From Leuconostoc rapi (GTDB taxonomy: Bacteria; Bacillota; Bacilli; Lactobacillales; Lactobacillaceae): a DNA stretch of 64,000 nt. The translations under genes were made by a program, and so were the position numbers. Shown here piece after piece: positions 1 to 8,456 of the stretch; position 1 is the stretch's first letter; every line of letters begins with the position of its first letter. Below the pieces are notes generated by a model. It worked only from the letters and a program-made list of their open reading frames with translations. It made no database searches and was not told the DNA's origin. The stretch is from positions 1-64,000 of the forward strand of contig NZ_JAFBEK010000004.1 of the NCBI RefSeq assembly GCF_016908715.1, in the 5' to 3' direction.

Positions 1-89
1 GATCAATGCGAGACCAATGAAAACACTCAACTGGCAATCACCACGAAAGGTTTTTCAGCAGTTTGCAGTGTTCGGTTAATTCTTGCAAT

Positions 90-293
90 CTACCATTTTA
101 ACATCGGTGTTGTTGTAAATACCTGAACGTAGTTATTCAATACAAGGTGGTTGGGAATCAAATTTCCTTGGGCAATAGATGCACTTGATGACAGACTTAA
201 TGATAATCCCAGCAGCAACGGTAGTATCAGAACTATAGCTATAACTGTTAGCCCAGTAAATCGTATCGTTTTTTGAATGGCGTTACTTTGCAT
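90..293 (-). pseudogene. Truncated ABC transporter permease (MalG/UgpE type)
   Basis: The 67 codons encode a basic N-terminus, one hydrophobic segment (about residues 11-35) and the short periplasmic-loop start typical of the second permease of carbohydrate ABC transporters. A TAG at 90-92 ends the frame about 200 residues before the family's usual length. No frame of bases 1-89 restores a convincing permease. It overlaps the upstream permease gene by 11 bp, as expected of an operon partner. The transporter is probably inactive, or the rest has been deleted or rearranged. A substrate-binding protein gene is not visible here. Confidence 0.7.
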
Positions 294-1224
294 TTTTATC
301 CGCCCTTCTTTTATTCACTCTGAATTGAATTACCGTACATAACATAATAATAAGTGTTAGAATAACTGATTGTGCACTAGCCCGGCCTACGCTGTGGTTA
401 ACAAAAGCATCTTGATAAATTGCATAAACTAATAAATTAGTATGATAATCTGGCCCACCTGCTGTTAAAATGTCTACCTGACCAAATGTTTGAAATGCAT
501 TAATTAGGGTGACCACTGTCACAAAAAAGGTGGTTGGCTTTGTAGCCGGCAAAGTAATTTTACGAAGTCGCAACAATTTAGAAGCACCATCTAAATCGGC
601 TACACGATATAAGTCTTCCGAAATTGCTTGTATAGCACCTAACAACACTAAGAAAGCAAAGCCAAGATTCATCCAAACAGTCGTCCCAATAATGGCTACT
701 AATGACCAAATGGGATCTGATAACCAGTTAATTGGTGGTAAATGCAACTGAGACAATAGTTTACTTAATAATCCGATTTGCGGATTAAATATAAATAACC
801 ACAAAATTGAAGCCACTGTGACGGAAACACCCATGGTTGAAGAAAATATTGTTCTGAAAACAGCTATGCCTCGGATACGTTGACTAGCAAATATCGCTAA
901 CATATAGGATATTATAATTGTCAAAAACGTTGTAAAAACAACGAAAACAACTGTCACAGTAAACGACGTAATGAAGCTATCCGATAGTATTAAATTACGA
1001 AAATTTCTTAAGCCAATAAACTTAATCGGATGACCAGCTAAATCTGTTAATTGTGTGCTTAACCATAATGTTTTAACCATCGGATAAAATACAAACACAC
1101 CGAGAACTAAAACAGATGGTAGCAGTAGTAAAAACCCTAAAACACCTTGCCTATATTTTGGTTTTGTTGCCTTGACTTTAGCTTGACTCTGCTGCGCCTG
1201 ATGGCGTGCCTGACTAATCATCAT
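283..1224 (-). CDS. Carbohydrate or glycerol-phosphate ABC transporter permease (MalF/UgpA type)
   Basis: This 313-residue membrane protein would form one half of an importer channel. It has six predicted membrane helices, the first near residues 28-50. Near residues 205-225 it has the cytoplasmic EAA-like loop (acidic-leucine-tyrosine start, then DGAS and a final TLP) that docks on the ATPase. Length and motif fit the UgpA/MalF family. Its ATG abuts the TAA of the ATPase gene directly, so the two are co-translated. The substrate cannot be told from the permease alone. Its partner permease downstream is a stump, so the whole system is doubtful. Confidence 0.85.
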   Translation of the reverse strand: MMISQARHQAQQSQAKVKATKPKYRQGVLGFLLLLPSVLVLGVFVFYPMVKTLWLSTQLTDLAGHPIKFIGLRNFRNLILSDSFITSFTVTVVFVVFTTFLTIIISYMLAIFASQRIRGIAVFRTIFSSTMGVSVTVASILWLFIFNPQIGLLSKLLSQLHLPPINWLSDPIWSLVAIIGTTVWMNLGFAFLVLLGAIQAISEDLYRVADLDGASKLLRLRKITLPATKPTTFFVTVVTLINAFQTFGQVDILTAGGPDYHTNLLVYAIYQDAFVNHSVGRASAQSVILTLIIMLCTVIQFRVNKRRADKNAK

Positions 1225-2301
1225 TTAACTCACCACCAATGATTCCTTTCCAATAGTCATCCGTTGCCCATCAGAATTAAAAATCATAGCCTTCGTGTTT
1301 AATATATCAAATGTCACTGAATCACCAAGTTTGAGTGACGTTTGTTCGTTTAATTTTATCCTGATTAAGTTGGGCAACTTCATATCAATCGCAATATTTG
1401 TGCCATCACCCAAAGGCTCAATTTGAGCAATCACACCTGAAAATCGTCCTGTTGGTGTTAAAACAACATTTTCTGGTCGAATTCCTATTTGATATGAGCC
1501 ACTTTTAATTGGACCGTTCAGTTGCAACGTTATACCATTACTTAGCGTGAGTTTATTCTGATCAATTTCAACTGATAGTAAGTTAATTGCTGGTGAACCA
1601 AAAAAATCAGCAACGAATGTATTGACGGGATGATTGTAGAGTTCAAGCGGTGCCCCAACTTGTTCAATTTTACCTTGATTCAATAACATGACTTGGTCGC
1701 CCATTGTCATAGCTTCCGTTTGGTCGTGTGTCACATATATAACGGTTAACCCTAATTGTTGTTGCAGCGTCCGTATTTCTTTTCTCATTTCTGCTCGCAG
1801 TTTCGCATCCAAATTAGACAACGGCTCGTCCATTAAAACAATTTTAGCCTCAGAAACCAAAGCTCTAGCAAGCGACACACGCTGTCTTTGTCCACCTGAT
1901 AAATTTCCAGGCCGTTTATCTTGGTAGTCTTCTAAATGAACTAAGCTTAGTGCTTCGCGTAATTTTTTTGCTTTAATTTCCTTACTAACATGTCGTGCGG
2001 ACAAGCCGAAAACAATATTTTCCGAAACTGTCAAATTCGGCATCAACGCATAGTTTTGAAAAACCATCGATAAATGTCTATTTTTAGGTGGTAGCGTCGT
2101 GACATCTTGATCATTTATGATAACCTGTCCTGAATCAATTGGTAAAAAGCCTGCGACTGCATTGAGAATTGTACTTTTCCCTGATCCTGATGCACCAACT
2201 AAAATGTAAAATTGACCATCTTCGATTGTCGCGTTAATGTCGGTTAAGACTTCCTCACCATTAGCATAGGTCTTTTTTATGTGCTGTAATTCAATAGACA
2301 T
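1225..2301 (-). CDS. Sugar/glycerol-phosphate ABC transporter ATP-binding protein (MsmK/UgpC type)
   Basis: The 358-residue ATPase powers solute import. It has Walker A GASGSGKST near residue 36, signature LSGGQRQR near 133, Walker B with DEP near 155, a switch histidine in THDQTE, and a C-terminal TOBE-type regulatory region from about residue 235. That layout is typical of MalK/UgpC/MsmK proteins that serve CUT1 importers. It is the first gene of the transporter operon and is preceded by two perfect 12-bp palindromes. Such ATPases are sometimes shared between transporters, so it could still be used although the second permease is broken. Confidence 0.9.
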   Translation of the reverse strand: MSIELQHIKKTYANGEEVLTDINATIEDGQFYILVGASGSGKSTILNAVAGFLPIDSGQVIINDQDVTTLPPKNRHLSMVFQNYALMPNLTVSENIVFGLSARHVSKEIKAKKLREALSLVHLEDYQDKRPGNLSGGQRQRVSLARALVSEAKIVLMDEPLSNLDAKLRAEMRKEIRTLQQQLGLTVIYVTHDQTEAMTMGDQVMLLNQGKIEQVGAPLELYNHPVNTFVADFFGSPAINLLSVEIDQNKLTLSNGITLQLNGPIKSGSYQIGIRPENVVLTPTGRFSGVIAQIEPLGDGTNIAIDMKLPNLIRIKLNEQTSLKLGDSVTFDILNTKAMIFNSDGQRMTIGKESLVVS

Positions 2302-2327
2302 TTGCGCTTATATTCCCTCTTTCATTG

Positions 2328-2358
2328 AACATCGATGTTAATTAGCTTTGTTAACAAA
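2328..2358. promoter_or_regulatory. Two perfect 12-bp palindromes upstream of the ABC ATPase gene
   Basis: AACATCGATGTT (2328-2339) and TTTGTTAACAAA (2347-2358) lie 7 bp apart, 27-57 bp upstream of the ATPase start codon. They follow a minus-strand TATAGT -10-like hexamer at 2362-2367. Perfect palindromes just downstream of a promoter suggest operator sites, possibly for two different regulators. Neither is a recognisable cre site. No regulator gene lies next to them. Confidence 0.4.
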
Positions 2359-2470
2359 CCCACTATAGCAAGTTCATGTAAATATATTATCTTTATCGCG
2401 TAACAATCAAGTGAAGAAAATCGCCAATATGTAAATAACCCTATCTTTAATCAATGACTTAAATTTTTCA

Positions 2471-2503
2471 TACAAAAAAACAAGCTTATCAAAAAGCTTG
2501 TTT
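2471..2503 (-). terminator. Intrinsic terminator of the aldo/keto reductase gene
   Basis: A 10-bp perfect stem (2478-2487 with 2494-2503) is followed on the minus strand by seven T. It lies 12 bp past the stop codon of the aldo/keto reductase gene. Confidence 0.8.
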
Positions 2504-2514
2504 GGTTTACTACG

Positions 2515-3435
2515 TTAGAATTGACCAAATAAATGATCAATCGTTTGATATTCTTGTGGTGACAAGGTTACTTTTAAAGCAGCTACGTTGTTAGCTACTT
2601 GTTCAGGAACACGAGCACCAGGGATCACCACACTAATTTCTGGATTAGCGATATACCAAGATAAGATGGTTTGTGCGACTGTTGCCTGATGTTTTTCAGA
2701 TATTGATTTGATTTTTTCTAAATTATTAATAATAACTTCAAAAGCATCAGGCGCCCATCCACTGAACTTGTTCGCATCCTCTATGGTATATTTCCCAGTC
2801 AACAAACCTGATGCTAATGGGAAATATGGCACAAATTGAATATGATTCTCTTTTAAATATGGCCAAACTGTCTTTTCAACGTCACGATGAACGAGATTAT
2901 AATGATCTTCAACATAATCCACTTGACCGTTTTTGTTAGCTTCTTTAATCTGCGCTAGATTAAAATTAGACACACCAATCGCGCGAATCTTACCTGCTTT
3001 TTTCAGCTCATTTAATGCGGCTACTGCCTCATCTTTCGGTGTTTTTTCATCTGGAAAATGAATATAAAAAATGTCAATGTAGTCTGTTTGGAGTCGTTGT
3101 AGCGCATCGTCAACAGCTTTTTTCAAAAAAATAGGATCGTTGTTCAACGATAAATTATTCTTTGGATCTTGAGCTGCTTTCGTTGCAATTTTAAAATTTT
3201 CCCTTGGGTAACCTTTAATTGCTTCGCCAATGATTTCTTCAGAGCGACCTAAGCCGTACATATAAGCTGTGTCAATCATCTGTACACCAGAATCTAAGGC
3301 TTCTTTAACAACCTCATAACCATCATGATCATCAAGACCGTCAAATAAATTGTGCCCACCCACTTTGTTAGTACCAATACCCAATTTACTTGCCCTAGTA
3401 TTAATTTTTGTTACCTGTTCTTGGTCAATTACCAT
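2515..3435 (-). CDS. Aldo/keto reductase
   Basis: This 306-residue NAD(P)H-dependent oxidoreductase has the aldo/keto reductase barrel signature. The catalytic Asp and Tyr are in the DTAYMYG segment near residue 55, the Lys in IATKAA near 85, and the His in FYIHFPD near 125. The phosphate-binding end (VVIPGA...PEQVANN) is near residue 270. Family members reduce aldehydes or ketones, but the substrate is not predictable here. It stands alone with a good AAGGAG ribosome site, a TATAAT box at about 3465-3470 and its own terminator, so it is a single-gene unit. Confidence 0.9.
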   Translation of the reverse strand: MVIDQEQVTKINTRASKLGIGTNKVGGHNLFDGLDDHDGYEVVKEALDSGVQMIDTAYMYGLGRSEEIIGEAIKGYPRENFKIATKAAQDPKNNLSLNNDPIFLKKAVDDALQRLQTDYIDIFYIHFPDEKTPKDEAVAALNELKKAGKIRAIGVSNFNLAQIKEANKNGQVDYVEDHYNLVHRDVEKTVWPYLKENHIQFVPYFPLASGLLTGKYTIEDANKFSGWAPDAFEVIINNLEKIKSISEKHQATVAQTILSWYIANPEISVVIPGARVPEQVANNVAALKVTLSPQEYQTIDHLFGQF

Positions 3436-3559
3436 ACGATTTATCTCCTTTACTGTTTATATTGGTCATTATATAACAATTTTTTTCATCATGCAGCTAA
3501 TTCGCTTGGTGCCTAACATAAGTAAAACTCATCTTTGAACCTTGTTTTAACGCAAGACT

Positions 3560-3609
3560 AAAAAAATACCAAGAAACAGGCAAGGGTGTGTCGCCCTTGC
3601 CTGTTTCTT
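3560..3609 (-). terminator. Intrinsic terminator downstream of the HerA-like ATPase gene
   Basis: A perfect 16-bp stem (3571-3586 with 3594-3609) with a 7-base loop is followed on the minus strand by a T-rich tail. It lies about 95 bp past the stop codon of the gene at 3703-4908. Confidence 0.8.
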
Positions 3610-3702
3610 ACAATGTTATATTTATCTTGCAGCAATCTGATTAAATTTTTAAACCGCCTATTCCTCTTGAAAAAATGAATATTTTTTCGCCAAAAATCGC
3701 CC

Positions 3703-4908
3703 TTAAAATCTTGGGGATGCTGTATCATGCAATGCTTGTGGCTTGATAACAGTCACTTGCTTGGCTTTCTTCTTGCCAAATAATTTCAACATACCAGAAC
3801 CAACTGCTAGGTGTGCGATTTTTTCTTTATTATATTTCCCAAGAATAGCGCTAATTTCTGCTTGATCTTGCAATTTATGCACTAAATAACTGCCAAAATG
3901 CCCCCTTAGTTGTACTGGCAGGTCTAAAGGTGATTGTGTTGAGAGCACAGTATAAATACCATACTTTCTACCTTCTCTCAAAATTTTAAAAATGCCAGAA
4001 TCCATCAGATCTGAAGGATGATTTGGTATATAGCGATGCGCCTCATCGAGAAAAATTGTTAGTGGCAGACGATCTGAATTTTTTGATCGAATATCGAGCA
4101 ACTGTTTAAGCAGTATCGATATCACTGTTTGGCTACTTTCAGTGCCTACCGCCAACGCACTAACATCAATCACTAATGAGCGATTTTTACTTGCTAAACG
4201 CGAAAAAAGCTTCAATACATAATTAAGGTCCGTTTGTGTCACCATTGGTTGTGATGGATAATTATAGCTAACACTATTGCGTATACCATAAATGCGTTGC
4301 AGACGGTCATTAGTAAGCAACAGCTTAGCGTGTATGATGTTATCCCAGAAATGTTGAATACTAGGATAATTGTATTGTTGCCCTAACAAATTAAAGTCAG
4401 GTACGTCATTAGTTGAAGGTATAATGAATTCTTCAATTATTTGGTCGGATAACATCGCTGGATTATAATCTTTTCCAGACATCACAAGCGTCTGGATTTG
4501 TTCATTAAATACAGCAATTGATTTATTTAGTTTAAGGTATGTGCCAGTTGATGCCACAACATTTTGTTGAATCTTTAAAGACTGTATTGCAGCTTCTAAT
4601 TTATGTTTCAAGGTCTCAGATTTAATCGCCAATATGCTTGCCACAGCATCATTATTCAAATCTGCCATTTGTAAATTAGCATTTACACCTAATTGATAAA
4701 CAACCGCATGATCAAGATGTCGATACTCACCCGTTGCATCAAAAATAATAGTCGTTTGACCCGCTTTTTGTAGCTGTTCAACTAAACTAAGCATAGAAGT
4801 AGATTTGCCACTACCCGTTGCTCCCACTACTAACAAATGATGTGCTAATAATTCATTCAGATCGACATCTATCTGTTTACCACGTTTTGTTTGAATAAAG
4901 TTTTTAAT
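3703..4908 (-). CDS. HerA/DUF87-like P-loop ATPase, apparent ATT start
   Basis: This is a cytoplasmic ATPase of the HerA-FtsK superfamily (DNA translocase-like), about 401 residues. Walker A GATGSGKS is near residue 28 of the extended protein, Walker B (TIFLDEAHRY) near 275, and a downstream arginine- and glutamine-bearing sensor region (STQSPLDLP) near 320. No ATG, GTG or TTG precedes the P-loop by a normal distance. A TTG at 4834-4836 would leave only six residues before it. The frame stays open to an ATT at 4906-4908, six bases after a perfect GGAGG. That start restores a DVDLNELLAHH segment expected before the P-loop. The biological role is unknown. Confidence 0.75.
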   Translation of the reverse strand: MKNFIQTKRGKQIDVDLNELLAHHLLVVGATGSGKSTSMLSLVEQLQKAGQTTIIFDATGEYRHLDHAVVYQLGVNANLQMADLNNDAVASILAIKSETLKHKLEAAIQSLKIQQNVVASTGTYLKLNKSIAVFNEQIQTLVMSGKDYNPAMLSDQIIEEFIIPSTNDVPDFNLLGQQYNYPSIQHFWDNIIHAKLLLTNDRLQRIYGIRNSVSYNYPSQPMVTQTDLNYVLKLFSRLASKNRSLVIDVSALAVGTESSQTVISILLKQLLDIRSKNSDRLPLTIFLDEAHRYIPNHPSDLMDSGIFKILREGRKYGIYTVLSTQSPLDLPVQLRGHFGSYLVHKLQDQAEISAILGKYNKEKIAHLAVGSGMLKLFGKKKAKQVTVIKPQALHDTASPRF

Positions 4909-4948
4909 AAGACACCTCCAAAATGATTGACCAGACCGATCAATAACA

Positions 4949-5947
4949 TTATTGACTATGAAATTTTTGAATACGGAAAAAATCTAACAAAAAGGTTAAA
5001 ATGGGTAATCCAATAACCAACCCCCATACGCCAAATATTTTTTCCATAATAATCAGGTTCAGTAAAATAACGAGTATCGGCATATGTGTTCGTTGCGACA
5101 TAAAATGTGGATGCAAAAAATAAGATTCAAGAAAATGAATGCATGCAACTGCGATTAAAATAACCAAGACCGTATGCCAATTGCCGATGATAAATGCCGT
5201 AATTGCTAAAGGCACTAAAGAAATAACTACGCCGAAAACAGGAATTAATCCTAAGATAAAAATCAAAATTGTAAATCCTATCAGGTAAGGAAAATGCAAA
5301 AAGTATAGGACAATAACCATTGCAATCGTGTTAATCATACCAATCATCAACTGCACTTCAAACAAACGTCCTAAAATTAGAATAAACCGATGAACAATAA
5401 TGTAAAATTCGCCAAAAAATTTTTTATATGGACTGTGTAAAAAATGTAGTGACCAAGATTTCAGTTGCGGGTAGGTCATACTAAATATAAAACTAAACAG
5501 GAGCGCCAATACTAATTCATAAAGCACATGTCCCACTTGATTTAACTGGGAGAAACCTTTAGAGATCAATTGATCCGTATTAAGAGAATTAATATACTGA
5601 TGAACATTTTTATAGATTTCTCTTAAAAAACCATCCGCATGCCAACTGGAATCCATTGTCAATGTAATCATACTTTTCACTTGATGCACAACCGTCGATG
5701 CACCGTGATTAATTGACAATATAATAATCGCAATGAATATGGCATATACTACGACAATTGATAAGGTCCGCGATAACTTTAAAAACCGTGATAAACGCTT
5801 GGCCGCATTGATCGCCAAATAAGAAAATATAATTGTTAGTAACAACAAGGACATAAACTGTCTTAAAAAGAAAATAAGTAAAATAATAACCAATAAGACA
5901 AAGTAACGATAAAATTGGCGTTTCTGCCAAGACGAAAAGATGTTCAT
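4949..5947 (-). CDS. AI-2E family transporter (PerM/YdiK-like membrane protein)
   Basis: The 332-residue polytopic protein has hydrophobic helices at both ends. Its core carries LGLIPVFGVVIS near residue 240 and ends with the conserved GVWGLVIGLPIL segment, as in the AI-2E/PerM family. Members include exporters of autoinducer-2 and Na+/H+ antiporter-like proteins, so the substrate here is open. Its stop lies about 40 bp from the next gene start, so the downstream HerA-like gene may be co-transcribed. Confidence 0.85.
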   Translation of the reverse strand: MNIFSSWQKRQFYRYFVLLVIILLIFFLRQFMSLLLLTIIFSYLAINAAKRLSRFLKLSRTLSIVVVYAIFIAIIILSINHGASTVVHQVKSMITLTMDSSWHADGFLREIYKNVHQYINSLNTDQLISKGFSQLNQVGHVLYELVLALLFSFIFSMTYPQLKSWSLHFLHSPYKKFFGEFYIIVHRFILILGRLFEVQLMIGMINTIAMVIVLYFLHFPYLIGFTILIFILGLIPVFGVVISLVPLAITAFIIGNWHTVLVILIAVACIHFLESYFLHPHFMSQRTHMPILVILLNLIIMEKIFGVWGLVIGLPILTFLLDFFRIQKFHSQ

Positions 5948-6007
5948 ATATATCTCCTTCTACATCATTTATTATATACGAAATATCTCTATGAGGTAAC
6001 CCAATAT

Positions 6008-6056
6008 AAAAACGCACCAAATCTGTTGGAAATGTTTAACAGATTTGATGCGTTTT
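6008..6056. terminator. Bidirectional terminator between peroxidase and AI-2E genes
   Basis: An 18-20 bp near-perfect stem (6008-6027 with 6037-6056) has A residues on the left and T residues on the right. It can end minus-strand transcripts from the peroxidase gene. Confidence 0.75.
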
Positions 6057-6083
6057 CAATTCATGTCAATATCACATAAAGAA

Positions 6084-6572
6084 TTAAGCTGTTTGATCTA
6101 CAACACGTTTAATATCCGGTATCATATCAACTGGGTTCGTTTTGGGGGCAAAACGCTTGACAACATGCCCTTCACGATTGATTAAAAATTTCGTAAAGTT
6201 CCACTTAATCGTTGTTCCTAATGGGCTATCTGCATTTTTCTTGAGGTATTTAAATAGCGGATCTGTATTTTTACCATTGACGGCAATCAGGTGATGCATT
6301 GGAAATGTCACACCATAGGTTAATTGACAAGCTTGGGCAGCTTCATGACTAGAATCTAGTTCCTGTTTGAACTGATTAGAAGGAAATCCTAATATAACTA
6401 ATCCTTGATCTTGATAAGTTTGATAGATCTTTTCAAGATCTGAAAATTGTGGCGCAAAACCGCATTTTGTCGCAGTATTGACAATGACCATTGGATGTCC
6501 TCGAAATTTGTCCAAAGAATAAGTTTTGCCATCTTCTGTCATAACAGTAAATTGGTACACATCATCAGACAT
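6084..6572 (-). CDS. Glutathione peroxidase-family thiol peroxidase
   Basis: The 162-residue thioredoxin-fold peroxidase reduces hydroperoxides. It has the peroxidatic Cys in NTATKCGF near residue 37, the FPSNQF block with the catalytic Gln near 70, and the WNF(T)KFL block near 125. The second Cys near 82 (AQACQL) fits thioredoxin-dependent members that use Cys rather than selenocysteine. It is monocistronic between a terminator and a divergent gap. A role in peroxide defence of a catalase-poor lactic acid bacterium is inferred. Confidence 0.9.
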   Translation of the reverse strand: MSDDVYQFTVMTEDGKTYSLDKFRGHPMVIVNTATKCGFAPQFSDLEKIYQTYQDQGLVILGFPSNQFKQELDSSHEAAQACQLTYGVTFPMHHLIAVNGKNTDPLFKYLKKNADSPLGTTIKWNFTKFLINREGHVVKRFAPKTNPVDMIPDIKRVVDQTA

Positions 6573-6681
6573 AATATTCTCCTTTCTAAATGAATAAACT
6601 AGTTATCGTTGGCTTAATTCTAACACTTTTCACCGTAATATAAAAGCAGTCAGCTTCCAAAGAAACTCACTACTTTTTATC

Positions 6682-7731
6682 TCATGATTTTGTTAAGTCA
6701 ACTAAAATTTTAGCTTGTGATTTGTCATGCGTCAGTGATTCAAAACCATCTGACACAATATTATCTAATTCAATAACGTCAGTAATGACAGGCTTGACAT
6801 CAATTTGCCCGCTGCTGACAAGTTCTACCGTTTGCTCGAATGTCTCTTTTGAATAAGCAATTGTTGATGTTAATTTAACACCAGCATTTGTTAATTGCAT
6901 TGGATTGAAGGTAATTGGCCTAGCAAATATTGATACAATAACTACTGTACCACGCGCACGTGTTGCATCGATGGCTTGTTCGAAAGTTGGTTGAACGCCT
7001 GCAACTTCAAAGGAAACGTCAGCACCAGTTGGTATGATTTCTTTAATTGCAGCAATCGTATCAGTGACCTGACTAGGATTTATAATATCAGTGGCGCCCA
7101 TTTCAAGTGCTTTATTAAGACGCACTTCAGACAAATCAACTGCAACGATTTTAGTCGCACCAGCGGCTTTTGCTGCAGCGGCTACCAAAACACCTATTGG
7201 ACCGGCACCAAATATAACAACTTTTTCACCAAATTTAAGGCCGCCTTCTTTAACAGCTTGCACTGCAACAGCTGTTGGTTCGATTGTGGCAGCCAATTTT
7301 AATGAAAAGTCTTCTGGCAAATGATACAAATTTTCTTCAGGCACGTTGACAAACGATGTAAAGCCACCATCTGTGCTCAAACCGATAAAGCTGTAGCCAT
7401 CATAAACATCTAAGTCATCTGATGATACACCTTTGGTTACAGTGGGATTAATTGACACATGATCTCCTACCTTAAAGCGTGTCACATCGGTACCAATTTT
7501 TTCAATCACACCTGAGAATTCGTGACCCATTGTCAGTGGGGCCTGACCACCAGTCAATTCATCTGGCTTGTTAACAGGAATAAATACTGGTCCCTCAAGG
7601 TATTCATGCAAATCGCTACCACAAATACCTGCATAAGAAACACGTACAACTACTTCATTGTCCTTGGCTGGTTTCAGTTCAACGTCTTCCACGCGAACAT
7701 CCTTAACATCATGCCATACTGCTGCCTTCAT
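6682..7731 (-). CDS. 2,3-butanediol dehydrogenase, zinc-dependent (MDR family)
   Basis: The 349-residue enzyme interconverts acetoin and 2,3-butanediol with NAD(H) at the end of the diacetyl/acetoin branch. It has the catalytic Zn-site GICGSD near residue 37 and GHEFSG near 70, and the NAD-binding GAGPIG near 180. The structural-zinc Cys cluster is missing, as in this subgroup. The ATG at 7731 is chosen because it is 8 bases after AAAGGAG; 15 further in-frame codons upstream lack a ribosome site. An operator-like palindrome follows its promoter. Confidence 0.88.
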   Translation of the reverse strand: MKAAVWHDVKDVRVEDVELKPAKDNEVVVRVSYAGICGSDLHEYLEGPVFIPVNKPDELTGGQAPLTMGHEFSGVIEKIGTDVTRFKVGDHVSINPTVTKGVSSDDLDVYDGYSFIGLSTDGGFTSFVNVPEENLYHLPEDFSLKLAATIEPTAVAVQAVKEGGLKFGEKVVIFGAGPIGVLVAAAAKAAGATKIVAVDLSEVRLNKALEMGATDIINPSQVTDTIAAIKEIIPTGADVSFEVAGVQPTFEQAIDATRARGTVVIVSIFARPITFNPMQLTNAGVKLTSTIAYSKETFEQTVELVSSGQIDVKPVITDVIELDNIVSDGFESLTHDKSQAKILVDLTKS

Positions 7732-7767
7732 TATAATTGCTCCTTTACCAAAATATATTGCGTTACT

Positions 7768-7796
7768 GTCAAACAAAAATGTTTGACCTTATTATA
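7768..7796 (-). promoter_or_regulatory. Promoter and operator-like palindrome of the butanediol dehydrogenase gene
   Basis: A minus-strand extended -10 (TGC-TATAAT, hexamer at 7791-7796) is followed within a few bases by the perfect inverted repeat GTCAAACA-N4-TGTTTGAC (7768-7787). A site covering the transcription start would suit a repressor that senses redox state or metabolites. The regulator is not in the window. Confidence 0.5.
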
Positions 7797-7849
7797 GCAC
7801 CATTCTTAAAGAAATGGGCACCACCAATGGCACATATTTTCGAGATGGA

Positions 7850-8422
7850 TCAATGATTCAATATATGATCTACTTGCCGCCTAAGTTCTGGTACAACATC
7901 TGCTTCAAACCAAGGATTCTTTTTTAACCAAATATTATTACGCGGGGATGGATGCACAATCGGAAAATATTTCGGCAAAAAGATACGATATTCTGAAATG
8001 ACGTGTGTTATTGTTTCTTTTTTATCAATAGGTAAATAGTATCTTTGCGCATAAGCGCCAATCAAAATGGTTAGTTTAATATTTGGCATTTCAGCAATTA
8101 ATTGTCTATGCCAAGTTTCCGCAATGCCCTTTCGTGGTGGCTTATCACCAGATTTTGCTTTACCAGGATAGTAAAAATCCATTGGTAAAACACCAATTTT
8201 ACCAGAATGATAAAAAGTGTTATCATCAATGCCCAGCCAATGTCGTAGCCGTTCACCAGAAGCATCATGCCACATAATACCACTACTTTGAACCCGCAAA
8301 CTGGGTGCTTGACCAATGATTAATATTTCCGCAGTTGGTGGCGTCACAAAAATGGGTAATAAACCAGCCTTGGTATAATCAATATTTTGTTTGTCATGGA
8401 CAATGTCATCAAATAGCGACAT
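7850..8422 (-). CDS. Uracil-DNA glycosylase family protein
   Basis: This 190-residue protein resembles single-domain uracil-DNA glycosylases that excise uracil from DNA. It has a GQAPS motif near residue 36 (motif A-like) and a late HPSPRN motif near 160 (motif B-like), with the hydrophobic strand ILIGAYAQ between them. The ATG at 8422 is preceded by AGGAG at 7 bases; the longer reading frame runs back into the neighbouring gene and is rejected. It follows the dehydrogenase by 34 bp and is the last gene of the riboswitch-led operon. Confidence 0.75.
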   Translation of the reverse strand: MSLFDDIVHDKQNIDYTKAGLLPIFVTPPTAEILIIGQAPSLRVQSSGIMWHDASGERLRHWLGIDDNTFYHSGKIGVLPMDFYYPGKAKSGDKPPRKGIAETWHRQLIAEMPNIKLTILIGAYAQRYYLPIDKKETITHVISEYRIFLPKYFPIVHPSPRNNIWLKKNPWFEADVVPELRRQVDHILNH

Positions 8423-8456
8423 ATTACATCTCCTAACTGAGTGATAACATACTAAA

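Noticed and set aside
4834-4836. TTG as the start of the HerA-like ATPase
   Set aside because: It would leave only six residues before the P-loop and has no ribosome site; the frame continues upstream to an ATT with a strong one.
7732-7776. Longer N-terminus of the butanediol dehydrogenase
   Set aside because: No ribosome site, and it overlaps the operator-like palindrome; the ATG at 7731 has AAAGGAG.
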